A DNA stretch of 14,867 nucleotides from Pelosinus fermentans (GTDB taxonomy: Bacteria > Bacillota > Negativicutes > DSM-13327), in the NCBI GenBank assembly GCA_002434245.1, contig DJJR01000080.1, positions 1-14,867 of the forward strand. Direction: 5' to 3'. The stretch's first letter is position 1; every line of letters begins with the position of its first letter. The position numbers and the translations under genes are program-made. This document shows positions 9,630-14,673 of this stretch, piece after piece. Below the pieces are notes generated by a model. The model worked only from the letters and a program-made list of their open reading frames with translations, did not search any database and was not told the DNA's origin.

Positions 9630-9790
9630 TTACCATACAGGTGTCAATATTATATTGATTAAAAGGCAACAGATACAAATCTTGTGTAGTCCCGCCGCTG
9701 TAATTTTAGAATTTTATAATACAATAAGTGCAGCTATAGACTCGGAGATATTCCATAACTTCGGCAGTGATATTCAGGGCGGATGCGGGC
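9630..9790 (+). ncRNA. Cobalamin riboswitch (degenerate), upstream of LOG-family gene
   Basis: The most conserved part of the cobalamin aptamer is easy to see. ACAGGTGTC (9637-9645) is followed by TTAAAAGGCAAC, a small AGATAC/ATCT stem and then GTAGTCCCGCCGCTGTA (9686-9702), which closely matches the B12-box consensus. The later part, ACTCGGAGATATTCC and GGGCGGATGCGGG, resembles the closing region but pairs poorly with the expected P2 partner, so the element may be divergent or partly decayed. Family knowledge: this RNA binds adenosyl- or other cobalamins and usually lowers expression of the downstream gene. The next gene on the strand is the LOG-family protein at 9864. The boundaries are approximate. 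Confidence 0.72.
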
Positions 9791-9808
9791 AGTTAAAACA
9801 ACGATGGT

Positions 9809-9858
9809 AGTATAAAATGTTTTTGAGCTTCTTATACTTTGGAAAAAATAGGAGAAGG
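9809..9858 (+). promoter_or_regulatory. Candidate expression platform between riboswitch and LOG start codon
   Basis: AGTATAA (9809-9815) can pair with TTATACT (9832-9838). Alternatively CTTCT (9828-9832) can pair with AGAAG (9853-9857), which lies inside the Shine-Dalgarno sequence AGGAGAAGG (9850-9858). The two pairings share base 9832 and compete for overlapping sequence, as expected for a translational switch. No intrinsic terminator is seen between aptamer and gene. This is inference from hand pairing. Confidence 0.35.
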
Positions 9859-9863
9859 TATCG

Positions 9864-10451
9864 ATGAATAAGGTTATTTGCGTATATAGTTCTTCCAGTG
9901 TGGCTATCGATCCGGTTTATTTCGATGCAGCTTCAGCTCTGGGACGTGAAATCGCAGCGAAAGGGGATCTGTTTCTTTTCGGCGGCGGACTTACCGGTCT
10001 TATGGGGGCCTGCGCCCGATCGGTGCATCAGCACCATGGGCATGTTATAGGGATCATCCCGAAGGCATTACATGTCAAGGGAATTGTATATGACAGGTGT
10101 GATGAACTTACTGTGACAAAATGCATGCGGGAGAGAAAGGCAGTCATGGACGAACGCTCCGATGCGTTTATTGCATTGCCCGGAGGATACGGTACCTTGG
10201 AAGAAATTCTGGAAATAATAACATTAAAACAGCTGCGGTATCATAATAAGCCAATCGTCATTCTGAATATCAACCATTTCTATGACAAACTGCTGGAACA
10301 TTTTGAGACAGTCATTCACCAGCAATTTGCAAAAACGGAATGCAGCGAACTCTACTTTGTAACAGAAGATATTTTTTCGGCTCTAGATTATATTGACTCA
10401 TATGAGCCACCTGTGCTTGAAAAACGATGGCTTACAGATGTAGAAGATTAA
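9864..10451 (+). CDS. LOG family protein (TIGR00730-type nucleoside-monophosphate phosphoribohydrolase)
   Basis: This 195-residue protein belongs to the LOG / lysine-decarboxylase-like Rossmann family. Members cleave nucleoside 5'-monophosphates, including cytokinin nucleotides, to free base and ribose 5-phosphate. Visible motifs are the nucleotide-binding GGGLTGLMG (40-48), the conserved MRERKAVM (88-95) and the signature PGGYGTLEE (106-114) with its catalytic Arg/Glu context. Length is typical. It is probably a cytosolic dimer. The ATG at 9864 has an excellent ribosome binding site (AGGAGAAGG). It stands alone between a cobalamin-riboswitch-like leader and a strong terminator. Regulation of a LOG gene by cobalamin would be unusual and suggests a role in salvage or breakdown of a nucleotide linked to cobamide metabolism. 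That role is speculative; the family call is firm, but the natural substrate is unknown. Confidence 0.9.
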   Translation: MNKVICVYSSSSVAIDPVYFDAASALGREIAAKGDLFLFGGGLTGLMGACARSVHQHHGHVIGIIPKALHVKGIVYDRCDELTVTKCMRERKAVMDERSDAFIALPGGYGTLEEILEIITLKQLRYHNKPIVILNINHFYDKLLEHFETVIHQQFAKTECSELYFVTEDIFSALDYIDSYEPPVLEKRWLTDVED

Positions 10452-10483
10452 TGGGAAACAGGGACAGGTATGTCAAATAAAAG

Positions 10484-10534
10484 AGAAGCTGCCCATAATT
10501 TAGTAAACTAAGTTATTATGGGCAGCTTCTTTTT
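10484..10534 (+). terminator. Strong intrinsic terminator after the LOG gene
   Basis: A perfect 16-bp stem, AGAAGCTGCCCATAAT / ATTATGGGCAGCTTCT, surrounds a 15-base loop and is followed by TTTT. It starts 32 bases after the LOG stop codon. The minus strand also ends in a T-rich run, so it may terminate the facing MFS remnant as well. Confidence 0.9.
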
Positions 10535-10653
10535 GTAAATGCTACATTCTTCTATTTTTATTATCAATGACAAAAAGATATATTCCTATTAATCAATATT
10601 TTACTACTATACCTCGCGATGGAGTAATGGTTAAATCGATTTCACAAATCCGA

Positions 10654-11336
10654 CTAACTGGAGGAAATGTCATGTTCTTGTCTGCTAAAAATCTGATACA
10701 GCAGCCAATAGAGGATGAAAAACACGATTGAGAATTTATACATTATGGAATAGCCATTCATCGCGGCGATAGCCCCCAGCAAAATAGCTCCTAAACCGAT
10801 GCCTAAATCAAAAGAATTTAAAAAAGTGCCCATTGCATGTTCACGCCGGTTGACGGGTACACCATCAATACACCAAGCCTGTAAAGCCGGGAATGCCGCT
10901 CCCATACCGGTTCCATATAAAGCAAAGCCGCGGCAATAACCAGAGAAGTCGTGGTCGAAGCCTCAGCCAGCAAAAAAGTGCCGATGCTGCAAAGAATGGC
11001 AGAACCTCCAATCAGAATTCCTGGTCCTTTACTATCAAATATCTTCCCCTGCAAAGCGTACAAGCAATCCGGCTGTGGCATTTACAAAAAAGAAATAGGC
11101 AACATTGGCAATGGCGGCTTCCTGGGCATATAAAACAACAAAAGACAGTATCCCTCCAAAAGATAGTCCAAGCAATAAGGCCAGGACGGACTGTAGCCAT
11201 ACACGTTTTTCAATGAATAGATCTATCAGTGAATTCTTTTCCGTTATTTCCTGCTGACAAGGTTCTATTATCTCTTCCGTTATCTGCGGACTAGCAACTG
11301 TCCAGGTAATGAAAACGGCACCGGTTGTATTGCTCT
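10654..11336 (-). pseudogene. MFS transporter, C-terminal half, two frameshifts
   Basis: Three overlapping minus-strand frames join into one MFS-like sequence of roughly 225 residues. First comes SVLALLLGLSFGGILSFVVL (near 11120-11180), then KIFDSKGPGILIGGSAIL, then MGAAFPALQAWCIDGVPVNRR and the last two helices, ending SRQEHDISSS. Break 1 is one extra base in the GGGG run at about 11046-11049, where ..RFAGEDI-stop should read ..AGKIFDSK. Break 2 is a two-base AT duplication at about 10914-10919, where ..LLYMEPVW should read ..LLYGTGMGAAF. The six N-terminal helices are absent, and the upstream DNA is a structured-RNA fragment. Intact members have about 390-410 residues and export or import small molecules. 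This copy cannot make a functional transporter. Confidence 0.85.
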
Positions 11337-11339
11337 TCT

Positions 11340-11473
11340 CTCTTAGGCTGCCTCCCACATACCTATTTATATTTTTCCATCCCTCGGGACAAACTACCTG
11401 TCCCTGTGTTCCACTTTTCTTGTATGGGACTTTCACCCATAAGTACAATCCAGTTTTGCTGGACGCGCAACAC
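11340..11473 (-). mobile_element. Probable 5' fragment of a group II (class C-like) intron
   Basis: Directly after the T-run of an intrinsic terminator the minus strand reads GTGTTGCGCGTCCAG. A stable stem TATGGG-TGAAAGT-CCCATA (11423-11441) and a second stem GGGACA-GGTAGTT-TGTCCC follow. The GTG start and the GGGTGAAAGTCCC block near the 5' end match my recollection of bacterial group II intron domain I. Class C introns are known to insert just after terminator hairpins, which is the arrangement seen. No domain V/VI and no reverse transcriptase are present, so only a stub remains, joined near 11336 to the middle of the MFS gene. It could instead be another structured RNA. Confidence 0.45.
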
Positions 11474-11506
11474 AAAAAAGCTACCTTCTATTTCAAAGGT
11501 AGCTTT
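11474..11506 (-). terminator. Intrinsic terminator of the Cys-peptide transcript
   Basis: On the minus strand AAAGCTACCTT / AAGGTAGCTTT form an 11-bp stem with an 8-base loop, followed by an unbroken run of T (11479-11474). It closes the short transcript that begins at the Fur-controlled promoter, about 165 bases after the Cys-peptide stop codon. Confidence 0.85.
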
Positions 11507-11536
11507 CAATTACATTCTGTTTTCAAGTATCTTTTG

Positions 11537-11543
11537 CCTCCTT
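11537..11543 (-). promoter_or_regulatory. Orphan Shine-Dalgarno sequence
   Basis: A perfect AAGGAGG on the minus strand is followed 10 bases later by TTG and only five more sense codons (MKTECN) before TGA and the terminator. No real gene follows. It looks like the surviving start region of a deleted gene, or a very short translated leader. Confidence 0.4.
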
Positions 11544-11640
11544 AATTCATTGATAGGTTCTGGTTATTGGGGTTTTCACTATCCAACGTGACTGAGAATC
11601 AGAACGTATCAATCTTTAGTTCATCAGCTTCTTTGAACAC
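11542..11640 (-). CDS. Mini-ORF interrupted by TGA (13 codons, open for 18 more)
   Basis: GTG at 11640 is preceded by GGAGGTGA with 8-base spacing, a good initiation site. The product would be MFKEADELKIDTF, then TGA at 11599-11601. The same frame stays open for 18 further codons, ending NPNNQNLSMN and a TAA at 11542. The joined sequence has protein-like composition. It may be a short gene broken by a point mutation (TGG to TGA), a selenocysteine codon (no convincing SECIS hairpin is seen), or just a 13-residue peptide. It lies 31 bases after the Cys-rich peptide, in the same transcript. Confidence 0.3.
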
Positions 11641-11671
11641 TGGACTCACCTCCACTAACTATACAGTCAGC

Positions 11672-11758
11672 TTATTCACAACACTTTTCTTCACTCTCGC
11701 AGCAGCAGCAACAACAACATTCACAACAATCATCTAATTCTTTATAGAAAATTTTCAT
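11672..11758 (-). CDS. Fur-controlled poly-cysteine micropeptide, 28 aa
   Basis: ATG 11758 to TAA 11672 encodes 28 residues. MKIFYKELDD is followed by Cys-Cys-Glu, seven consecutive cysteines, ESEEK, Cys-Cys and a final Glu. Eleven residues are cysteine and eight are acidic, with no hydrophobic segment, so the product should be a soluble acidic thiol-rich peptide able to bind soft metals or clusters. The ribosome binding site AGGAG is at 9-base spacing. Upstream lie a clean sigma-70 promoter and a Fur-box-like palindrome; downstream lies a terminator. Together these argue for a real expressed gene. The cysteines are coded by runs of TGT then TGC, so triplet-repeat expansion may have produced them. 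I recognise no family. Possibilities are a metallothionein-like iron or metal buffer, or a small metalloregulatory peptide. Confidence 0.72.
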   Translation of the reverse strand: MKIFYKELDDCCECCCCCCCESEEKCCE

Positions 11759-11791
11759 ATTGCTCAACTCCTAAAATGTATATTTTGTTCT

Positions 11792-11814
11792 CAAATGATA
11801 TTGATTCTCATTTG
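11792..11814 (-). promoter_or_regulatory. Fur-box-like operator
   Basis: The palindrome CAAATGA-N9-TCATTTG contains TGATATTGATTCTCA, close to the Fur consensus TGATAATNATTATCA. It begins immediately downstream of the predicted -10 element, around the expected transcription start. Bound iron-Fur would there block initiation of the Cys-peptide transcript. Family identity (Fur, Zur or PerR) is inferred from pattern only. Confidence 0.65.
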
Positions 11815-11822
11815 TTAATTTA

Positions 11823-11851
11823 AATATACACCTATTATCAGTAAAGGTCAA
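11823..11851 (-). promoter_or_regulatory. Sigma-70 promoter of the Cys-peptide transcript
   Basis: On the minus strand TTGACC (11851-11846) and TATATT (11828-11823) are separated by exactly 17 bases, near-consensus for the housekeeping sigma factor. The start would fall near 11816, giving a leader of about 58 bases before the ATG at 11758. Confidence 0.75.
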
Positions 11852-11880
11852 TACTTTTTTTAATAAATGAGACAAATAAG

Positions 11881-11912
11881 TCTTGATACCATATCCTCAT
11901 GACAAATCAAGA
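11881..11912. repeat. Inverted repeat TCTTGAT / ATCAAGA
   Basis: Seven-base arms (11881-11887 and 11906-11912) are separated by 18 bases in the divergent promoter region between the Cys-peptide and the MYG1-family gene. It is possibly regulatory. The loop is long and chance occurrence in AT-rich DNA is plausible. Confidence 0.2.
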
Positions 11913-11962
11913 TCAAAGAACCTGCCAGAATTCATGTTGTTGAATAGGATTTGCCGAAACAA

Positions 11963-11971
11963 TGCTATACT
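11963..11971 (+). promoter_or_regulatory. Extended -10 promoter element for the MYG1-family gene
   Basis: TGCTATACT matches the extended -10 pattern TGnTATAAT, 56 bases before the start codon. No good -35 lies at 17 bases, which is tolerated by extended -10 promoters. Confidence 0.4.
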
Positions 11972-12026
11972 ATATTGATACTATAAATAGTGAATCACAA
12001 TAATGAATTCGAATAGGGAAGGATAA

Positions 12027-12929
12027 ATGATGATTAATGAAAAGAATATTAAAACAATAGGAACACATAACGGGAAATTTCATGCAGATGATGTTATGGC
12101 TACGGCTATGCTCAGGTTACTGCTCGGCGATATAAAGGTAACAAGAACAAGAGATGAAAATATACTTAGAACTCTAGATCTTGTTTATGATATATCCTTG
12201 GGAGAATTCGATCATCACCAACTAAATAAAGAAATAAGAGAAAATAATATTCCATATGCTGCTTGTGGTTTAATCTGGAGAGAGTTTGGTTCAAGAATAA
12301 TACAAAGGTTTGATTCTCAACTTGAAGAAAATGATATCATCTCAATTTTTGATTCTGTTGATAAAAATTTAGTGCAGGGGATTGACGCTACAGATAATGG
12401 TATAGACATAAAATCAGACATTAAAGTCACTTCAATAAGTGATATTATCCAAAATTTTAATCCTACATGGGATTCAAATGATTCCATAGATGAGGCATTT
12501 GAAGAAGCTGTTCAATATGCTACTGCGGTTATAAAAAGAATAATAAGTAAACAAGTTTCTGTTATAAAAGCAAGGATCATAGTAAATGAAGCCTTTGAAA
12601 ATAGAACTATTAATGAAATAATGGTTTTAAAAAACGGTTGCCCCTGGCTCCAGCAGCTGCTTAAAATCGATGTAAATAATGAGATATTGTTCGTTATTTC
12701 TCCAGATGAGACGAATGCAGAATATAAGATTCAGACTGTAAAGAAGAATGCCGATACTTTCGAAGCAAGAAAAGATCTATTAGAATCCATTAGAGGAAAA
12801 TCAAGTGAAGAAATAAATTCTATCATTAAAATAGATGATGCTATATTTTGTCACAAAGCAGGATTTATAGCATCAACCAAAAGTATGGAGAGTGCTTTAA
12901 AAATAGCAAAATTATCAGTTAGCACTTGA
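12027..12929 (+). CDS. MYG1 family protein (UPF0160, DHH-like metal-dependent hydrolase)
   Basis: The 300-residue protein matches the MYG1/UPF0160 family across its length. THNGKFHADDVMATAML (13-29) and the DISLGEFDHH segment (55-64) hold the His/Asp metal ligands of the DHH-type phosphoesterase fold. QGIDATDNG (117-125) is a further conserved acidic motif, and CHKAGFIAS (275-283) is the typical C-terminal signature. The eukaryotic homologue is reported as a 3'-5' RNA exonuclease; the bacterial role is not established, so nuclease or oligonucleotide phosphodiesterase activity is inference. No signal peptide or membrane segment is seen, so it is cytosolic. Two adjacent ATGs (12027 and 12030) follow GGGAAGGA; spacing slightly favours the second. 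The gene stands alone, divergent from the Fur-controlled transcript, and is AT-rich and intact. Confidence 0.9.
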   Translation: MMINEKNIKTIGTHNGKFHADDVMATAMLRLLLGDIKVTRTRDENILRTLDLVYDISLGEFDHHQLNKEIRENNIPYAACGLIWREFGSRIIQRFDSQLEENDIISIFDSVDKNLVQGIDATDNGIDIKSDIKVTSISDIIQNFNPTWDSNDSIDEAFEEAVQYATAVIKRIISKQVSVIKARIIVNEAFENRTINEIMVLKNGCPWLQQLLKIDVNNEILFVISPDETNAEYKIQTVKKNADTFEARKDLLESIRGKSSEEINSIIKIDDAIFCHKAGFIASTKSMESALKIAKLSVST

Positions 12930-12990
12930 AAAACACTGGCTTAACCTGCCCTCTGTCTCATGTAATCTAAAGCAATAATTGCAATTTTTT

Positions 12991-13540
12991 CTAACTCTTT
13001 CGTTCTATGTCAATCAACCTTTTAACTATCCATCTTGACAGTAAGCCCATAAGGATATAAATCGGGAATGAATACCAGTACAACCACTTAAGCAGTACGT
13101 AAAATCCAAAAGATACAACAATAGGTTCAGCCACGAATGAAAATACCGTTGATAGGACAACCAGCGCTCCTAAAAAACGCTTCCAGGTTGAGAAGTACTG
13201 GTATACCCAGCATAAAAATAATTGGCAGCATCGTATAATCGATTGAAGTAAGCCGGGAAAGTATTGGGATAACTTCTATCGGATAACTCCACAAGGAGAG
13301 CACATAACCTATTTCGTCCAATGTAATTGTAACTATCATAATAATTACCCCGAACAGGGTAACTTCGAGAATCCTCTTTTTATCGACTAATTTATACCAA
13401 ATAAACCAGGGAGCAATCAGTAATATAACAAGAACCCACCATTTCCAGGTACCAATATGCTGGCCTAGGAAATTTTCAATTCGAGCTTGGGTTAATAGAC
13501 GCGTCATTTCTACAATTTGTTCGTCAGACGGATAATTCAT
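12991..13540 (-). pseudogene. CBO0543-family-like membrane protein, single-base frameshift
   Basis: From the ATG at 13540 (AGGAGG, 9-base spacing) the frame reads MNYPSDEQIVEMTRLLTQAR and then hydrophobic helices. These include WWVLVILLIAPWFIWYKLVD and ILEVTLFGVIIMIVTITLDE, then FML. There it leaves the family pattern. Removing one G from the GGG at 13206-13208 restores VYQYFSTWKRFLGALVV, VFSFVAEPIVVSFG and YSFPIYILMGLLSRWIVKRL, ending at TAG 12991. The corrected protein has about 182 residues and five or so membrane segments. It resembles the CBO0543 family of Bacillota integral membrane proteins of unknown function. As it stands, the product would lose the last two helices and gain a short foreign tail. 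A GTG at 13558 is in frame but overlaps the ribosome binding site. Confidence 0.8.
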
Positions 13541-13564
13541 ATCATTTATCCTCCTCACTGTTCT

Positions 13565-13844
13565 TTACTTCTTCTTAGCAATAAAATTTTTCAGTGTCGT
13601 TTCAATTTGCTTAGAAATTTCGGTTGTGATTCTTACCCCTTTATGCAATCGTTCCAATTTTCAGATTAAAATTCCGACATTCTTGTAATCTATATAATTT
13701 AATTTTTCTTCCCCCCATCTTTAAAGACATTCTACAGTGATTAATATTAACCTATGAATTATTTTTTAAGTTATCAGTTAATATTAATCAATAAAAGTAT
13801 GTAAATTTTTTCCTGTTATGTTAATATTACACTAGGTGATGTAT
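13565..13844. other. Gene-free stretch with a possible ORF remnant and AT-rich repeats
   Basis: On the minus strand 13660-13565 encodes a 31-codon open stretch (..LHKGVRITTEISKQIETTL..) ending in KKK and TAA just before the CBO0543-like gene. It has no ribosome binding site and no ATG, so it may be the tail of a lost gene or chance. From 13741 to 13829 the plus strand has three copies of TTAATATTA in front of the XRE-like gene. Confidence 0.3.
13741..13829. repeat. Three TTAATATTA repeats upstream of the XRE gene
   Basis: TTAATATTAA occurs at 13741-13750 and 13778-13787, and TTAATATTA at 13821-13829, the last ending 16 bases before the ATG of the XRE gene. The core is itself palindromic. Small XRE regulators often bind such repeated sites at their own promoters, so these may be operators. 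Local AT-richness makes chance copies possible, and another copy lies at 14787-14796. Confidence 0.4.
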
Positions 13845-14135
13845 ATGAATATTGATTATATTGCTATTGGGCAGCGAATTAGAAAAATTCTTAAAAAACA
13901 CTTCACGCAAGAAAAACTTGCGGAAAAATTAGACGTTTCCTCGGTCTATATTAGTCGCAAACTATGTACCGGACTGGGAATAAGTCTAGCTGATTTTTTC
14001 GCTGACCAAGCAACTGAACTGCCAGACCAGATGAAGCCTCTCGTCAGTCATCTGGTCAGCTTTGCGCGAACGTTAACTCCAGACCAGAAAGAAGCTTTAA
14101 AAGCAATTGGAAAACGCTTAGCAGATATAACTTAA
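13845..14135 (+). CDS. XRE-type HTH regulator with internally deleted HTH domain
   Basis: The ATG at 13845 is chosen because AGGTG precedes it by 6 bases; upstream in-frame GTG 13836 and ATG 13839 overlap that site. The 96-residue product starts with an XRE/Cro-CI fold: IGQRIRKILKKHFTQEKLAE (8-27) and LDVSSVYISR (29-38). It then passes directly into KLCTGLGISLADFF (39-52). In intact relatives about 20-25 residues (helices 4 and 5 start) lie between ISR and LGISL, so an in-frame deletion at residue 38/39 is likely. The C-terminal helix (LTPDQKEALKAIGKRLADI) looks complete. DNA binding is probably impaired. A terminator follows at 14149. It is either a decayed regulator or an unusual short form. 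Confidence 0.75.
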   Translation: MNIDYIAIGQRIRKILKKHFTQEKLAEKLDVSSVYISRKLCTGLGISLADFFADQATELPDQMKPLVSHLVSFARTLTPDQKEALKAIGKRLADIT

Positions 14136-14148
14136 GAGCATTGCAGCC

Positions 14149-14170
14149 AGCCGACCTCATGGTCGGTTTT
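14149..14170 (+). terminator. Intrinsic terminator after the XRE gene
   Basis: CCGACC-TCAT-GGTCGG followed by TTTT, starting 13 bases after the XRE stop codon. The stem can be extended by an A-T and a G-T pair. Confidence 0.8.
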
Positions 14171-14231
14171 AAATTTTACAAACTCCTTCCCCAGGCTATA
14201 CTGAAAAAATCCCCCTCACGTGCCGGATAAC

Positions 14232-14253
14232 AAAAAAAAGCGGTTCCCACCGC
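14232..14253 (-). terminator. Minus-strand terminator with T8 run
   Basis: On the minus strand GCGGT-GGGA-ACCGC is followed by eight T (14239-14232). The stem is short but GC-rich and the T-run is long. It would end transcription arriving from the small minus-strand ORF at 14563-14673, and it overlaps the start of the antisense dehydrogenase remnant. Confidence 0.55.
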
Positions 14254-14254
14254 A

Positions 14255-14488
14255 AGTCTTGTTTTCGGAATGACCGGAACGAAGCTAGGAGGAAACCACA
14301 AAGTTATAATACCAATGGTTTTTGATATTGATAGAGAACGTCATAATGTGATCTTGAATACTATCGGTAAGATGATTGAAAAAAATCAATTGCGTATTAA
14401 TCGAGATGAAAAGCAATTTTCCTTTTACCAAATAAGTGAAGCTCATCAGTATGTCGAGTCTGGAAAATCACTTGGCAAGTATCTCTTA
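14255..14488 (+). pseudogene. Zinc-type alcohol dehydrogenase / quinone reductase, C-terminal remnant
   Basis: The plus frame reads LVFGMTGTKLGGN, then ILNTIGKMIEKNQLRI, then FSFYQISEAHQYVESGKSLG and KYLL. This is the usual C-terminal end of medium-chain (MDR, GroES-like) dehydrogenases, with the SEAH..ESGKS.GK signature that contacts the cofactor. The first roughly 250 residues, including zinc-binding and most Rossmann segments, are absent: a stop at 14228-14230 lies just upstream. The native stop after KYLL is also gone, so the frame runs on to 14677 into unrelated sequence. There is no start or ribosome binding site of its own. It is a dead fragment. Confidence 0.65.
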
Positions 14489-14562
14489 TTCATTCATTTT
14501 CCAATAATACTTAAAGGACACGCGAGAACAGGTAACTTTACAGCGACCGTTACCAAGATTTT

Positions 14563-14673
14563 TTATAAATTAAATAATGTAATGATTGAGTTACTTGCAG
14601 TATATAACACTAATATTCCAGCAAGAATCACAAATGGATTACCACGCCATTCATTTTCTTTCACTTTACTCAT
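14563..14673 (-). CDS. 36-aa single-pass membrane peptide, possibly transporter N-terminal stub
   Basis: ATG 14673, preceded by AGAGGTG with 7-base spacing, opens a 36-residue frame. MSKVKENEWRGNPFV is followed by a hydrophobic stretch (VILAGILVLYTASNSIITLF) and TAA. The charged start followed by NPF and one helix resembles the first helix of DHA-type MFS exporters. It may thus be a truncated transporter start, yet as written it is a complete small membrane protein. The frame beyond TAA stays open for about 22 codons without clear family resemblance. Good ribosome binding favours translation; function is unknown. Confidence 0.45.
   Translation of the reverse strand: MSKVKENEWRGNPFVILAGILVLYTASNSIITLFNL

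Noticed and set aside
10567..10728. 53-codon plus-strand ORF
   Set aside because: It has no ribosome binding site, lies behind a strong terminator and its second half is antisense to the MFS remnant.
11423..11441. GGGTGAAAGTCCC as part of a second cobalamin riboswitch
   Set aside because: The local stem is similar, but the CCCGC-CTGT B12-box block does not follow; a group II intron 5' region fits better.
11309..11591. Two overlapping plus-strand ORFs of 78 and 88 codons
   Set aside because: They are translations through the terminator hairpin and the structured-RNA fragment, with no protein-like pattern.
12970..12990. GCAATAATTGC plus T6 as a terminator after the MYG1 gene
   Set aside because: The stem is only four base pairs, too weak to claim.
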